DNA of 64,000 nt, from contig NZ_JAMGZK010000047.1 in the NCBI RefSeq assembly GCF_025564065.1, positions 1 to 64,000 on the forward strand. Reading direction: 5' to 3'. Origin of the DNA: Silvania hatchlandensis (GTDB lineage: Bacteria > Pseudomonadota > Gammaproteobacteria > Enterobacterales > Enterobacteriaceae). Positions 36,301 to 46,390 of the stretch are shown here, piece after piece. A model generated the notes under the pieces. The model did not search any database. It saw only the letters and a program-made list of their open reading frames with translations, and was not told the origin of the DNA. Made by a program: the position numbers and the translations under genes. Numbering within the stretch: position 1 is the stretch's first letter; every line of letters starts with the position of its first letter.

Positions 36301-37125
36301 ATGCAGCAGTTACAGAACGTTATTGATTCCGCTTTTGAGCGTCGCGCCGAGATTACCCCGGCGAATGTGGATACCGTGACCCGTGAAGCGGTTAACCAGG
36401 TTATTTCTCTGCTGGATTCCGGCGCGCTGCGTGTAGCCGAAAAGATCGACGGTCAGTGGGTAACCCATCAGTGGCTGAAGAAAGCGGTACTGCTCTCTTT
36501 CCGTATTAACGATAACCAGGTTATCGACGGTGCGGAAAGCCGCTACTTCGATAAAGTGCCAATGAAATTCGCTAATTACGACGAAGCGCGTTTCCAGAAA
36601 GAAGGTTTCCGCGTGGTTCCACCGGCAGCCGTTCGTCAGGGTGCGTTTATCGCGCGTAACACCGTGCTGATGCCGTCCTACGTGAACATCGGCGCTTACG
36701 TTGACGAAGGCACCATGGTAGATACCTGGGCGACCGTTGGTTCTTGCGCGCAGATCGGTAAAAACGTCCACCTCTCCGGCGGCGTTGGCATCGGTGGCGT
36801 TCTGGAGCCGCTGCAGGCGAACCCAACCATCATCGAAGATAACTGCTTCATTGGCGCACGTTCCGAAGTGGTAGAAGGCGTGATCGTTGAAGAAGGCTCA
36901 GTGATCTCGATGGGTGTTTACATCGGCCAGAGCACTCGCATTTACGATCGCGAAACCGGTGAAGTGCATTATGGCCGTGTACCGGCAGGTTCCGTGGTGG
37001 TCTCCGGCAACCTGCCATCGAAAGATGGCAAATACAGCCTGTACTGCGCGGTTATCGTCAAGAAAGTGGACGCAAAAACCCGCGGTAAAGTGGGCATCAA
37101 CGAACTGCTGCGCACCATCGATTAA
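36301..37125 (+). CDS. dapD: 2,3,4,5-tetrahydropyridine-2,6-dicarboxylate N-succinyltransferase
   Basis: Succinyl-CoA-dependent step of the lysine/diaminopimelate pathway. The N-terminal helical domain (about 1-100) is followed by a left-handed beta-helix of hexapeptide repeats ([20 protein letters not shown]) and a short C-terminal domain. The ATG at 36301 gives 274 residues as in E. coli. It follows glnD by 29 bases and ends in a strong terminator. Confidence 0.97.
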   Translation: MQQLQNVIDSAFERRAEITPANVDTVTREAVNQVISLLDSGALRVAEKIDGQWVTHQWLKKAVLLSFRINDNQVIDGAESRYFDKVPMKFANYDEARFQKEGFRVVPPAAVRQGAFIARNTVLMPSYVNIGAYVDEGTMVDTWATVGSCAQIGKNVHLSGGVGIGGVLEPLQANPTIIEDNCFIGARSEVVEGVIVEEGSVISMGVYIGQSTRIYDRETGEVHYGRVPAGSVVVSGNLPSKDGKYSLYCAVIVKKVDAKTRGKVGINELLRTID

Positions 37126-37136
37126 TCGGTTATAAC

Positions 37137-37164
37137 AAAAAGCGGGGGCAACCCCGCTTTTTTT
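37137..37164 (+). terminator. Intrinsic terminator of dapD
   Basis: AGCGGGG (37141-37147), loop GCAA, CCCCGCT (37152-37158), followed by a T run to 37164 and preceded by an A run. Confidence 0.9.
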
Positions 37165-37236
37165 GTATCTGAGGGTGGCGAAAGTAGATTTTTTCGTGAA
37201 TTATTCATGGGTTATGTTGAGATCAAGGGTACCGCT

Positions 37237-37626
37237 ATGTACGATAATCTGAAAAGTCTGGGCATTACTAATCCTGATGAAATTGACCGTTACAGCCTCC
37301 GTCAGGAAGCCAATAACGATATCCTGAAAATCTATTTCCACAAGGATAAAGGCGAATTTTTCGCCAAGAGCGTAAAGTTTAAATACCCGCGCCAGCGTAA
37401 AACTGTCGTCGCCGATGGCGTCGGTCAGGGTTACAAAGAAGTGCAGGAAATCAGCCCCAATCTGCGCTACGTGATTGATGAACTGGATCAGATTTGTCAG
37501 CGCGATCGCACAGAGGTTGATCTTAAGCGTAAGATCCTTGATGACCTGCGTCATCTGGAAAGCGTCGTTACCCACAAGATCAGTGAAATTGAAGCCGATC
37601 TTGAGAAGTTGACCCGTAATAAATAA
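37237..37626 (+). CDS. yaeH: DUF3461 family protein YaeH
   Basis: A 129-residue protein of the UPF0325 family, with no known function. It is highly conserved ([20 protein letters not shown], then [15 protein letters not shown]), with a long acidic/basic helical C-terminus that could form a coiled coil (residues ~85-127). The ATG at 37237 has AAGGG upstream and matches the E. coli start; an earlier ATG at 37207 is not conserved. It converges on cdaR. Confidence 0.93.
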   Translation: MYDNLKSLGITNPDEIDRYSLRQEANNDILKIYFHKDKGEFFAKSVKFKYPRQRKTVVADGVGQGYKEVQEISPNLRYVIDELDQICQRDRTEVDLKRKILDDLRHLESVVTHKISEIEADLEKLTRNK

Positions 37627-37636
37627 GTCGCGACTT

Positions 37637-37698
37637 CGGCCTTCTCGCGCAAGGAGAGGGTGTAAACACTAAAAACGGTAACCCAGGTTACCGTTTTG
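37637..37698. terminator. Composite palindrome plus bidirectional terminator, copy 1
   Basis: A degenerate copy of the CCCTCTCC/GGAGAGGG palindrome (37637-37660) is followed by AAACACT and then the hairpin AAAACGGTAACC / GGTTACCGTTTT (37672-37683 and 37686-37697). It separates convergent yaeH and cdaR. The same two-part arrangement recurs at 44325 and 47701. Confidence 0.85.
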
Positions 37699-37704
37699 TT
37701 TTAT

Positions 37705-38862
37705 CTACCGCTGTTCGTCTAACTGCAACGCAACATACAACAATAGTCTGTCGTCGAAATTCCCCAGATCCAGCCCCGTCAATTCCGAAATGCGGTTCAG
37801 GCGATATTCCAGCGTATTGCGATGAATAAACAGCGCCTTCGAAGTCGCCAGCGGCTGCACGTTGTGACGAAACCAGGCCTGCAGTGTACGACGCAACAGC
37901 CCGTTATTATCCATCGCTTTCAGGCGCACCAGCGGGCGCGCCAGCTCATTGGCCTGCCAGCCGCCGCGCAGGCTGTCGAGCAGCACCGGCAGCATCAAAT
38001 CCTGATAAAAATAGCTGCGGTTCTCGGGCATACGCTGCTTGCCGACCATCATGGTGGTGCGGGCGGTACGCCACGAACGCGCGATGCTTCCTGGGCCGGT
38101 AAAATAGTTACCTAATGCCACCCGAAAGCGCAGTTGCCCGTTCTCTTTCATTCGCGCAATCAGCTGTTCGACCCGACGCCGATGATCTTCTGCATCCCAG
38201 CGCCCAAACGGGTTCAACGCCGGTTTCAGTACTACCATTTCGGTGAGTGAGACGATTGCCACCAGGTTGTTACGCTCCGGCGTGGCTAACGCATTCTGCA
38301 GTTGCTGCAGCTCGACCATGGCACTGTCGACGCCCAGCTGTCCGCTGTCGACCTCAATGACCGCCACCACGCGGGGCTGATTAAGGTCAATGCCCAGACG
38401 CTGCGCCCATTCAGTCAGCGCGGGAGTATGTTCTTCTGCCTGAATCAGGTTCATCACCAGCTCTTCACGCAGACGGCTGTCCTGCGCCAGCAGGTGCATC
38501 AGCCGAGATTGTTCCAGCATCATCTCGGCGGTCATGCACACCAGCTCACCGTATTTGCGCAGTGATTCCGGCTCGCCGGTCAGGCCGATCACTCCGACAA
38601 TTTCGCCTTCCAGACGCAGCGGCAGGTTAATCCCCTGACGCACGCCGTGCAGATGCCGCGCCACCGCATCGTCGATGTCTACCACCCGCCCCTGAGAGAG
38701 CACCAGCAGCGCACCTTCGTGCAATTCCCCAATACGCTCGCGATCACCGCTGCCAATGATCCGCCCACGTGCATCCATTACGTTGATATTGGTATCGATG
38801 ATGCGCATCGTTCGCGCCACGATATCCTGCGCCATTTTGGTATCAAGATGCCAGCCAGCCAT
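37705..38862 (-). CDS. cdaR: Carbohydrate diacid regulator CdaR
   Basis: Transcriptional activator of glucarate, galactarate and glycerate catabolism (garPLRK, garD, gudPXD in E. coli). It has an N-terminal sugar-diacid recognition domain (about 1-135), a middle GGDEF-like/linker region, and a C-terminal PucR-type HTH (TSKALFIHRNTLEYRLNRI) near residue 340. The ATG at 38862 is preceded by AGGAGG and gives 385 residues as in E. coli. Confidence 0.96.
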   Translation of the reverse strand: MAGWHLDTKMAQDIVARTMRIIDTNINVMDARGRIIGSGDRERIGELHEGALLVLSQGRVVDIDDAVARHLHGVRQGINLPLRLEGEIVGVIGLTGEPESLRKYGELVCMTAEMMLEQSRLMHLLAQDSRLREELVMNLIQAEEHTPALTEWAQRLGIDLNQPRVVAVIEVDSGQLGVDSAMVELQQLQNALATPERNNLVAIVSLTEMVVLKPALNPFGRWDAEDHRRRVEQLIARMKENGQLRFRVALGNYFTGPGSIARSWRTARTTMMVGKQRMPENRSYFYQDLMLPVLLDSLRGGWQANELARPLVRLKAMDNNGLLRRTLQAWFRHNVQPLATSKALFIHRNTLEYRLNRISELTGLDLGNFDDRLLLYVALQLDEQR

Positions 38863-38975
38863 ATCGCCCTCCTCTGAGCAGAGCTCAAGCATAAGGAAGA
38901 ATAGTCAACGCTGCATTGTGCGAATGCACAAACTGACGGGGAGAAGTATGGACTTGTGGAAGGGTTCACAGAATA

Positions 38976-39011
38976 GGAAAAAGCCCCTGCTTCCTGGCGG
39001 AAACAGGGGCT
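38976..39011 (-). terminator. Intrinsic terminator of degP
   Basis: AGCCCCTG (38982-38989) and CAGGGGCT (39004-39011) form an eight-base-pair stem with a 14-base loop. Read leftward it is followed by TTTTTCC. It lies 7 bases past the degP stop. Confidence 0.85.
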
Positions 39012-39018
39012 GAACAGA

Positions 39019-40458
39019 TTACTGCATCAGCAGATAGAGCGAGGTATCGCCACGCTGAATATTCAGCGCCAGCACCGTCGGTTTGCTGTCGAGGATCTTA
39101 CGCAGTTCAGCAATGTTTTTAATCGGCTGCTGGTTAGCACCAATAATCACATCGCCTTTCTTCAAGCCGATACGGGCAGCCGGGGTGTTAGCTTTGACGT
39201 TATTCACCGCCACGCCTTTGTCCTGGCCTTTGTTGCTCATATCCGCGCCTTCGATCCCCTGGAAGATGGTGCTGGAATCAACCTGATTCTGGCTGCTCTG
39301 CTGCAGTTCAAGGTTCACGGTAACCGGCTTACCTTCACGCAGCAGGCCCAGCGTCACTTTGCTGCCGACCGGCATCGAGCCTACTTCCGCACGTAGCGCC
39401 GCAAAGCTGCTGACCGGCTTGCCGTTCAGGGTGGTGATCACGTCACCGGCCTTGATCCCCGCTTTCGCCGCCGAAGAGTTTGGCATCACCTGGCTGACAA
39501 AGGCACCGCGCTGGGCATCCACCTTCATCGCTTTCGCCAGCTCGGAGTTCAGCTCGGTGCCGAGAATACCCAGCTCACCGCGTTTCACCTGACCAAACTC
39601 AACCATCTGCGCGGTCAGGTTTTTCACCATATTGCTCGGGATAGCAAAACCGATCCCGATATTGCCGCCGTCCGGGGCAAGAATCGCGGTATTAATCCCG
39701 ATCAGCTCCCCGTTCAGGTTGACCAGTGCACCACCAGAGTTACCCCGGTTGATGGCGGCATCGGTCTGGATGAAGTTCTCGTAGTTTTCCGCATTCAGGC
39801 CGCTACGGCCCAGCGCGGAAACAATCCCGGAGGTAACCGTCTCGCCCAGGCCGAACGGGTTACCGATCGCCACGGTATAATCCCCCACGCGCAGGGCGTC
39901 GGAGTCGGCCAGCTTAATCGCCGTCAGGTTTTTCGGATCCTGAATCTGGATCAGCGCAATATCAGAGCGCGGATCTTTACCCACCATTTTGGCGTCAAGC
40001 TTACGCCCATCGCTCAGCTGCACTTTGATGCTGCTGGCGTTGTCCACCACGTGGTTGTTGGTGACGACATAGCCCTTAGCGGCGTCGATGATAACACCCG
40101 AGCCCAGCGCCATAAATTTCTGCTGCTGGCCGCCGCCGTTGCCGCCTTCATCCCCTGCTCCGCCACCCTGACAGAACGGCGAGCTCTGGAACGGCGAACC
40201 CTCCTGGCAGAACGGCGAATTATCGCCGAAGAACTGCTGGAAGTTACGCGGCATGCGCGGCGTATTGACGGTGGTACTGCCTTCCACGTTGATACTGACG
40301 ACCGACGGCATGACTTTTTCTAACATCGGCGCCAGGCTGGGCATCTGCTGCGCGCTGCTCGCCGAAGACGCGGTCTCGGCTGCGATAGCAGACAGAGGAG
40401 ACAGCGCTAAACCTAAACTTAAAGCCAGTGCACTCATTGCTAATGTGGTTTTTTTCAT
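39019..40458 (-). CDS. degP: Periplasmic serine protease/chaperone DegP
   Basis: Heat-shock protease (HtrA) that degrades or refolds misfolded envelope proteins in large cages. The signal peptide ends near AIAAE (about residue 26), the LA loop has two cysteines (PFCQEG and PFCQGG), the catalytic triad is seen in NNHVV, SDIALI and GNSGGA, and two PDZ domains follow. The ATG at 40458 gives 479 residues, five more than E. coli, the difference lying in the Gly/Gln-rich LA linker (GGGAGDEGGNGGGQQQ). A sigma-E promoter and CpxR box lie upstream. Confidence 0.97.
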   Translation of the reverse strand: MKKTTLAMSALALSLGLALSPLSAIAAETASSASSAQQMPSLAPMLEKVMPSVVSINVEGSTTVNTPRMPRNFQQFFGDNSPFCQEGSPFQSSPFCQGGGAGDEGGNGGGQQQKFMALGSGVIIDAAKGYVVTNNHVVDNASSIKVQLSDGRKLDAKMVGKDPRSDIALIQIQDPKNLTAIKLADSDALRVGDYTVAIGNPFGLGETVTSGIVSALGRSGLNAENYENFIQTDAAINRGNSGGALVNLNGELIGINTAILAPDGGNIGIGFAIPSNMVKNLTAQMVEFGQVKRGELGILGTELNSELAKAMKVDAQRGAFVSQVMPNSSAAKAGIKAGDVITTLNGKPVSSFAALRAEVGSMPVGSKVTLGLLREGKPVTVNLELQQSSQNQVDSSTIFQGIEGADMSNKGQDKGVAVNNVKANTPAARIGLKKGDVIIGANQQPIKNIAELRKILDSKPTVLALNIQRGDTSLYLLMQ

Positions 40459-40501
40459 GTTTCTTAATCTCGATTTACAGGTCACGCACAATTGCTGTGT
40501 A

Positions 40502-40531
40502 TATCAGATTCATTTCTTTGCACGAAGTTCC
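40502..40531 (-). promoter_or_regulatory. Sigma-E promoter of degP
   Basis: Minus-strand GGAACTT (40525-40531), a 16-base spacer and TCTGATA (40502-40508) match the sigma-E consensus. The position, about 45-75 bases before the ATG, agrees with the known E. coli degP promoter. Confidence 0.92.
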
Positions 40532-40552
40532 GGTATTAAGTTTCTGGAAAAA

Positions 40553-40577
40553 GTAAAAATTTATTGTTCGTCTTTAC
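40553..40577 (-). promoter_or_regulatory. CpxR binding site upstream of degP
   Basis: On the minus strand GTAAAGACG (ending at 40569) and AATTTTTAC further on frame a 25-base segment containing a GTAAA half site. It lies immediately upstream of the sigma-E promoter, as does the documented CpxR site of E. coli degP. Confidence 0.7.
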
Positions 40578-40588
40578 AAAACTCGGCC

Positions 40589-42103
40589 TTATTCCACCGC
40601 CATCAGCTTGCGGTATTCATCCCATGCATACAAATCGGTCATCCCGCTGATATAGTCCTGGATCAGACGACAGCGATAATAAAACTCAAGCACGGGCCAG
40701 TCAGGCTGCTGCCGGTCAAATTTGCGGACCGCTTCCACGTAGGCCAGACGATGGCGGGGAGAAAGTTTATGAAATAAGCGCGATTCAATCGGCAAGCGAC
40801 GCACCCGCTCCTTTTCCACCAGCTCGCTAAAGGCCTCGACGGATAATTGTAGCAGCGGACTGTAGATGTCGAGCAAGCCGCTGATGACGCGATATCCCTG
40901 TAATTCAAGCTGCTCAACCTCCGGATGGCTGAAGACATGCCGCACAGCGACATTTTTATACAGTTCAAGAAGTTGGCTGTAGCTGCTGTCATCCTCAAGC
41001 AGCGCATGGTTAAATTCACCCTGATAAATCTGCGCCATATTGTCAATAAAACGCTCAGCGGCGTAAGGCACCAGCTTATTTAAAGTATTCACGCGCAAAT
41101 ACATAAAGAACTGATCTTCCGTACTGCGGCTCAGGGTATTGGAACGTGATTTTTCCCAGGCATTTTCGACCACCTGCGAGAACAGCGAGCCTTTCTTATG
41201 CGTTCCCCATGCATCATAAAGGTGCTGATAAAGTTCCTCGACGCTGAATATTCTTTTCTCGACGGCATCCTCCAGATCGGCTACGCAATAGGAAATGTCG
41301 TCCGCTGCTTCCATAATCCAGGTCAATGGAAAACGACCATGGGGCGTCAGGGAAAGTTCTTGACGCAGCCTGTCGATATAACTCTCTTCCGAGAAATAAT
41401 AGCCGGGTTTCTTCATCAAATAATTATGCGTGGCGGGCGGTTCACCCTGCCACCATGCGGGACGGGTATATTTGAGGATGCAGCCCACCTGCGCCCAGGT
41501 GAGGTTCATGCGCATCAGCGAATGCACCAGACGGATGCCCTGGGCATTGCCTTCAAAGTGGCACAGATCCTGACGGACTTTGCGACGCAGATCGTTCAGC
41601 CCCTCTTCTCCTTCGCGCAGGCGCAAAGCCGGGATCGCACAGCGATCGCTACTCAGCGGCTGGCTGGCGGCATCCGAGGGAAACAGGCGCTGACGGAACC
41701 AGTCGTTGATCGCCGCTTCGCCAAAATGACCAAACGGCGGGTTGCCAATGTCGTGCATCAGGCACGCCATTTCGACAATGCTCTCAAACGGCCCGGTCAG
41801 TTCTCCCAGCCCGTAGGGTTCCAGCAGACGCTGCTCTTTCAGACGGCTCAAAATCTCTTTCGCGATATAGCGTCCCACCTGCTGCACTTCCAGCGAGTGG
41901 GTCAGGCGCGTGCGTACCGCGGCGTTACGTTCGAGGGGAAAGACCTGGGTTTTTTGCTGTAGACGACGGATCGCCGGGGAGTTGACGATACGTCCGCGGT
42001 CGCTTTCGAAGATCCTCAGGATCTCATGCTCGCTCTTATCCCCTTGTGGGGAGCGATAGCGACGGTGCCAGTTAATCTTGGTGCGAAAATCGATCTGTGT
42101 CAT
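40589..42103 (-). CDS. dgt: dGTP triphosphohydrolase
   Basis: HD-domain enzyme that cuts dGTP to deoxyguanosine and tripolyphosphate; activated by single-stranded DNA. The HD motif is visible in [16 protein letters not shown] near residues 115-130, with the upstream His in [10 protein letters not shown]. At 504 residues it is one shorter than in E. coli. It reads toward degP but the degP promoter lies beyond its stop; divergent from mtn. Confidence 0.96.
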   Translation of the reverse strand: MTQIDFRTKINWHRRYRSPQGDKSEHEILRIFESDRGRIVNSPAIRRLQQKTQVFPLERNAAVRTRLTHSLEVQQVGRYIAKEILSRLKEQRLLEPYGLGELTGPFESIVEMACLMHDIGNPPFGHFGEAAINDWFRQRLFPSDAASQPLSSDRCAIPALRLREGEEGLNDLRRKVRQDLCHFEGNAQGIRLVHSLMRMNLTWAQVGCILKYTRPAWWQGEPPATHNYLMKKPGYYFSEESYIDRLRQELSLTPHGRFPLTWIMEAADDISYCVADLEDAVEKRIFSVEELYQHLYDAWGTHKKGSLFSQVVENAWEKSRSNTLSRSTEDQFFMYLRVNTLNKLVPYAAERFIDNMAQIYQGEFNHALLEDDSSYSQLLELYKNVAVRHVFSHPEVEQLELQGYRVISGLLDIYSPLLQLSVEAFSELVEKERVRRLPIESRLFHKLSPRHRLAYVEAVRKFDRQQPDWPVLEFYYRCRLIQDYISGMTDLYAWDEYRKLMAVE

Positions 42104-42186
42104 GTGCTCTCCCGCGCGGAAAATACGATTCCCCTAAAGCGCATGATAGACTATGCCTTCAAACATGGCACATCGCGAGTAAATCT

Positions 42187-42885
42187 ATGAAAATCGGTAT
42201 TATTGGAGCAATGGAAGAAGAAGTTACGCTGCTGCGTGACAAAATCGAAAACCGTCAGACCCTCTCTCTGGGCGGCTGTGAGATTTACACCGGCCTGCTG
42301 AACGGAACTGAAGTTGCTCTGCTGAGATCCGGTATCGGTAAAGTCTCTGCTGCACTGGGCGCAACACTGCTGCTGGAGCGCTGCAAACCGGACGTGATCG
42401 TCAATACCGGCTCTGCGGGTGGCCTGGCGCCAACGCTGAAAGTGGGCGATATCGTGGTGTCTGACGAAGCGCGCTATCACGATGCCGACGTCACCGCGTT
42501 CGGTTACGAGCTGGGCCAGCTTCCGGGCTGTCCGGCAGGCTTTAAAGCCGATGACCAGCTGATTGCCGCCGCTGAAAGCTGCATCACAGAGCTGAGCCTC
42601 AACGCCGTGCGCGGCCTGATTGTCAGCGGCGATGCGTTTATCAACGGTTCCGAAAACCTGGCGACAATCCGTCAAAACTTCCCTCAGGCCGTTGCCGTTG
42701 AAATGGAAGCCACCGCCATTGCCCATGTTTGCCATAACTTTAAGGTGCCGTTTGTGGTGGTTCGCGCCATCTCCGACGTGGCCGATCAGCAGTCTCACCT
42801 GAGCTTCGACGAGTTCCTCGTGGTTGCGGCCAAACAGTCCAGCCTGATGGTTGAGACACTGGTACAGAAACTGGCGCGTGGCTAA
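42187..42885 (+). CDS. mtn: 5'-methylthioadenosine/S-adenosylhomocysteine nucleosidase
   Basis: Pfs/MtnN: hydrolyses MTA, SAH and 5'-deoxyadenosine; a step in SAM by-product recycling and autoinducer-2 synthesis. Catalytic Glu12 (AMEEEV) and the Asp of ISDVAD near residue 197 are present. The ATG at 42187 gives 232 residues as in E. coli; a longer frame to 42097 crosses the dgt start. The stop overlaps the btuF start by eight bases. Confidence 0.97.
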   Translation: MKIGIIGAMEEEVTLLRDKIENRQTLSLGGCEIYTGLLNGTEVALLRSGIGKVSAALGATLLLERCKPDVIVNTGSAGGLAPTLKVGDIVVSDEARYHDADVTAFGYELGQLPGCPAGFKADDQLIAAAESCITELSLNAVRGLIVSGDAFINGSENLATIRQNFPQAVAVEMEATAIAHVCHNFKVPFVVVRAISDVADQQSHLSFDEFLVVAAKQSSLMVETLVQKLARG

Positions 42886-43678
42886 GCCCCTTTTCAGGGC
42901 GCTTATTGCGCTGTTTCTACTGACACCGGCGTGGCTTCTGGCCGCGCCGCGTGTTATCTCCCTCTCCCCTGCCAATACCGAACTGGCCTTTGCCGCCGGA
43001 ATCACCCCTGTTGGCGTCAGCAGCTTTTCCGATTACCCTCCCGAAGCAGAGCACATCGAGCAGGTGGCAAGCTGGCAGGGTATGAACATCGAACGGATAG
43101 TAGCCCTGAAACCCGATCTGGTGCTGGCCTGGCGCGGCGGCAATGCGGAACGTCAGGTGAATCAGCTTTCATCGCTCGGCATCAAAGTACTCTGGATTGA
43201 CGCCACCCGCGTCGAACAGGTCGCGCAAGCGCTGCGCGATCTCGCCCCCTGGAGCCCGACCCCTGAAAAGGCCCGGCTGGCCGCGCAGCAGCTGCTTGAT
43301 GAGTTTACGGCCCTTAAAGCCCACTACGGCACACAGCCGAAAAAGCGCGTCTTCCTGCAGTTTGGCGAGCTCCCCTTATTCACTACCAGCCAGGGATCGC
43401 TGCAGCACCAGGTACTGGAAGTCTGTGGCGGAGAAAATATCTTTGCCGCCAGCAGCGTACCCTGGCCGCAGGTAAGCCGCGAACAGGTACTGGCGCGCCA
43501 GCCGCAGGCCATCGTCGTGGCCGGTTCTGCGGGCGACATTCCTCGAATCGAACGGTACTGGCAAAGTCAGTTAAAAATACCGGTGATTGCCCTTAAGAGT
43601 GACTGGTTTGAACGCGCAAGCCCGCGTATTATCCTCGCCGCAAAACAACTCTGCTCTGCGCTGTCGCAGAGCCACTAA
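42878..43678 (+). CDS. btuF: Vitamin B12-binding periplasmic protein BtuF
   Basis: Delivers cobalamin to the BtuCD ABC importer. The signal peptide (residues 1-22, ending LLA) is followed by a type III binding-protein fold: two lobes joined by one long helix, with B12-pocket motifs such as [13 protein letters not shown] and the C-terminal [10 protein letters not shown]. The GTG at 42878 gives 266 residues as in E. coli and overlaps the mtn stop, so the two are coupled. Confidence 0.95.
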   Translation: MAKPLFRALIALFLLTPAWLLAAPRVISLSPANTELAFAAGITPVGVSSFSDYPPEAEHIEQVASWQGMNIERIVALKPDLVLAWRGGNAERQVNQLSSLGIKVLWIDATRVEQVAQALRDLAPWSPTPEKARLAAQQLLDEFTALKAHYGTQPKKRVFLQFGELPLFTTSQGSLQHQVLEVCGGENIFAASSVPWPQVSREQVLARQPQAIVVAGSAGDIPRIERYWQSQLKIPVIALKSDWFERASPRIILAAKQLCSALSQSH

Positions 43679-43694
43679 TTTCTCGAGGATTACG

Positions 43695-44318
43695 ATGCTC
43701 GTTTATTGGCTGGATATTCTTGGCACAGCCGTTTTTGCCATTTCCGGCGTTTTGCTGGCCGGTAAATTACGCATGGATCCCTTTGGGGTGCTGGTACTGG
43801 GCGTGGTGACGGCCGTAGGGGGCGGGACCATCCGCGATATGGCGCTCGATCACGGCCCGGTATTTTGGGTCAGGGATCCCACCGATCTGGTGGTGGCGAT
43901 GGTGACCTGCCTGCTGACCATTGTGCTGGTACGTCAGCCGCGTCGCCTGCCAAAATGGGTCCTGCCAGTATTGGATGCGGTCGGCCTGGCGGTGTTTGTC
44001 GGGATTGGCGTCAACAAAGCCTTTATGGCCGGTACCGGCCCGATGGTGGCTATCTGTATGGGCGTGCTGACCGGCGTGGGCGGCGGCATTATCCGCGATA
44101 TTCTGGCGCGTGAAGTGCCGATGATCCTGCGAACGGAAATCTACGCAACGGCCTGCATTATCGGCGGGATAGTCCACGCCACGGCGTTCTACACCTTTGG
44201 CATTGAGCTCGAAACGGCGGCGATGATCGGGATGGTGGTGACGCTGGGGATTCGACTGGCGGCAATCCGCTGGCACTTAAAGCTGCCGACGTTTGCGCTG
44301 GATGAGAACGGCCGGTAA
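43695..44318 (+). CDS. yadS: TRIC/UPF0126 family membrane protein YadS
   Basis: A 207-residue protein with about seven hydrophobic helices, of the UPF0126 family, distant relatives of trimeric cation channels. The motif VGGGTIRDM in the first half recurs as VGGGIIRDI in the second, showing an internal duplication. Physiological role unsettled. The ATG at 43695, with CGAGGA upstream, matches the E. coli start. It is third in an mtn-btuF-yadS unit and converges on erpA. Confidence 0.93.
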   Translation: MLVYWLDILGTAVFAISGVLLAGKLRMDPFGVLVLGVVTAVGGGTIRDMALDHGPVFWVRDPTDLVVAMVTCLLTIVLVRQPRRLPKWVLPVLDAVGLAVFVGIGVNKAFMAGTGPMVAICMGVLTGVGGGIIRDILAREVPMILRTEIYATACIIGGIVHATAFYTFGIELETAAMIGMVVTLGIRLAAIRWHLKLPTFALDENGR

Positions 44319-44324
44319 TAAAGC

Positions 44325-44396
44325 AAAACGGTAACCTTAGAGTTACCGTTTTTAGTTTCAGCTCCCTCTCTTCTTAGGAGAGGGCTGGGGCAAGGG
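44325..44396. terminator. Composite bidirectional terminator plus palindrome, copy 2
   Basis: AAAACGGTAAC (44325-44335) and GTTACCGTTTT (44342-44352) form the terminator. The palindrome CCCTCTC / GAGAGGG (44364-44370 and 44378-44384) and a GGGGCAAGGGC tail follow, in the opposite orientation to copies 1 and 3. It separates convergent yadS and erpA. Confidence 0.85.
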
Positions 44397-44412
44397 CACC
44401 CAGACCGCATCT

Positions 44413-44757
44413 TTAGATGCTGAACGACGAACCACACCCACAGGTGCTGGTCGCGTTCGGGTTGGTCACCACAAAGCGGGAACCTTCCAGCCCTTCGGTA
44501 TAATCGACAGCCCCACCCACCAGATATTGCAGACTCATCGGGTCAACAACCAGTGAAACGCCCTGCTTCTCAATGGTCATATCACCGTCGTTAATCTGAT
44601 CGTCAAAGGTGAAACCATACTGGAAGCCGCTGCAGCCGCCGCCAGTAATATACACGCGCAGTTTCAGGTCCGGATTGTCTTCGTCGGCAATCAGGGTTTT
44701 CACTTTACTGGCTGCTGCTTCTGTAAACTGCAACGGCAGCGCTACGTCATCACTCAT
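44413..44757 (-). CDS. erpA: Iron-sulfur cluster insertion protein ErpA
   Basis: A-type carrier that delivers [4Fe-4S] or [2Fe-2S] clusters to apoproteins such as IspG/IspH; essential under aerobic growth in E. coli. The three ligand cysteines are Cys42 (GGCSGF), Cys106 and Cys108 (CGCGSSF). Length 114, as in E. coli. It is a single gene converging on yadS. Confidence 0.97.
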   Translation of the reverse strand: MSDDVALPLQFTEAAASKVKTLIADEDNPDLKLRVYITGGGCSGFQYGFTFDDQINDGDMTIEKQGVSLVVDPMSLQYLVGGAVDYTEGLEGSRFVVTNPNATSTCGCGSSFSI

Positions 44758-44836
44758 CTTATGCTCCCATGAATACTACCAGTGGGCAAAAATCACCCAA
44801 TGCTTATTGTCATTATCTAATACCCTGGTAATCCAA

Positions 44837-46213
44837 TCAAGTATTCTGCTTCGCCAGGGTGCGGGCAAGGATCGTGGAGTATAGCGGTTTTCCACCCAGG
44901 AATTGGGCTAATAGTGTCGCGCCAAGGCAAGTAATGATCATTGGCAAAATGAGCTGATAATTATCGGTCATTTCCAGTACCAGCACGATGCCAGTTAACG
45001 GCGCACGCAACGACGCCGCCAGCAGTGCCCCCATCCCGGCAATGGCAAAGGTGCCTGCATCAAGGTGATAGGCCGGAAAACCCACCGTAGCCGCCATACC
45101 AAAGGCCGACCCCAGCAAAGTGCCTAACGCCAGCATCGGGGCAAAGATCCCGCCCGGCGCACCGGAAGAAAAGCACAGCAGCGTTGTCGCCACCCGGACG
45201 ATAAACAGCACCAGCAGCAGGCTCACGCTAAAATTCCCGGCCGTAGCGATCGGGATAAGATTAAACCCGCCGCCTGCGGCCTCGGGCAGGATCATCCCCA
45301 GCACGCCACACATGCCGCCCAGTAGCCCGCCGACCAGCACCCATTTTGTCGTATTCCCACCATGAATGCGCTGAAACAGATCCTGAGTCCGCAGTATAAG
45401 GGTGTTAAACAGCGGCCCCACTACGCCAAAAATCATGCCGAGGATCAGATACAACCAGAGGGTGTTTACCGGGGCATTGCTGAGCTTGCCGACCTCGATC
45501 ACCGCCGCTTCGCCATTGAACAGGCGGAAAACGATGCTCGACATGATAACGCCCGTAAATACCGCTTTAATCGAGATCAGGCTATAGCGAAACTGCGCGC
45601 GCATCTCTTCGATGATAAACAGGATCCCCGCCAGCGGGGCGTTAAAGGCGGCTGACAGCCCCGCCGCGGCCCCCGTGGCCAGCAGGGTATGCCGGGCTTC
45701 GGCGCTGCGCATACGAAACAGATCCCCCACCATGCGCCCAATATTGCCGCCGATCTGTACCGTCGGCCCTTCACGGCCCAGCACCATGCCCGCGCCGAGC
45801 GTGCCCATCCCACCAATAAATTTCACCGGCAGCACCCGCCACCAGCGCACCGGCCGCAGCTCTTCCAGCGCACCTTCAATCTCAGGAATACCCGACCCGC
45901 CCGCCTCCGGGGCATATTTACGCACCAGAAAGTAGCCCATCATCGCCAGCAGGGCAGACAGTAAAAAGGCCATCGGCCAGACCAGCAGCGGACGATCCGC
46001 CCAACCCGCCAGCGTGCCGACACGCCAGTACAGCACCGCATTGACGGCTTTTTCAAAAGCCACGCCAACCAACCCTGCGAGCGTGCCGACCAGCGCGGCC
46101 ATCAGCAGGATGGCCAGCGGTGTTTTATCCCGGTTCAGCAGACGGCGGATCCTGACTCTGCGCCAGAGCCGCGCATGTTGCTGCATTTCATAAGAGGGAG
46201 CGTCAGTTTTCAT
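44837..46213 (-). CDS. clcA: H+/Cl- exchange transporter ClcA
   Basis: CLC-family 2 Cl-/1 H+ antiporter that supports extreme acid resistance. Chloride-binding Ser107 (GSGIP), gating Glu148 (GREGP), internal proton Glu203 (IIEEM) and the late Tyr in KPLYSTILA are all present. From the ATG at 46213 it has 458 residues, about 15 fewer than E. coli, because it stops at AKQNT and lacks most of the C-terminal cytoplasmic tail. Divergent from hemL. Confidence 0.95.
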   Translation of the reverse strand: MKTDAPSYEMQQHARLWRRVRIRRLLNRDKTPLAILLMAALVGTLAGLVGVAFEKAVNAVLYWRVGTLAGWADRPLLVWPMAFLLSALLAMMGYFLVRKYAPEAGGSGIPEIEGALEELRPVRWWRVLPVKFIGGMGTLGAGMVLGREGPTVQIGGNIGRMVGDLFRMRSAEARHTLLATGAAAGLSAAFNAPLAGILFIIEEMRAQFRYSLISIKAVFTGVIMSSIVFRLFNGEAAVIEVGKLSNAPVNTLWLYLILGMIFGVVGPLFNTLILRTQDLFQRIHGGNTTKWVLVGGLLGGMCGVLGMILPEAAGGGFNLIPIATAGNFSVSLLLVLFIVRVATTLLCFSSGAPGGIFAPMLALGTLLGSAFGMAATVGFPAYHLDAGTFAIAGMGALLAASLRAPLTGIVLVLEMTDNYQLILPMIITCLGATLLAQFLGGKPLYSTILARTLAKQNT

Positions 46214-46390
46214 CAGATAATCAATTATGAGTATGTCAGGGAAAGAACGGCATTTTAAAGGCCAGCGCCGCCCGCGTCGCAACAATTTAATTAATGAATA
46301 GTAGGTTTAAAGTGCGCAAAGGTGCATAACCCGGCGCGAATCACTTAGAATAGCGAGCTACATTCTTTTCCCGAAACCAGGAACGACGCC

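Noticed and set aside
41198-41962. Open frame of 254 codons on the plus strand
   Set aside because: It lies wholly inside dgt on the other strand. No independent start signal.
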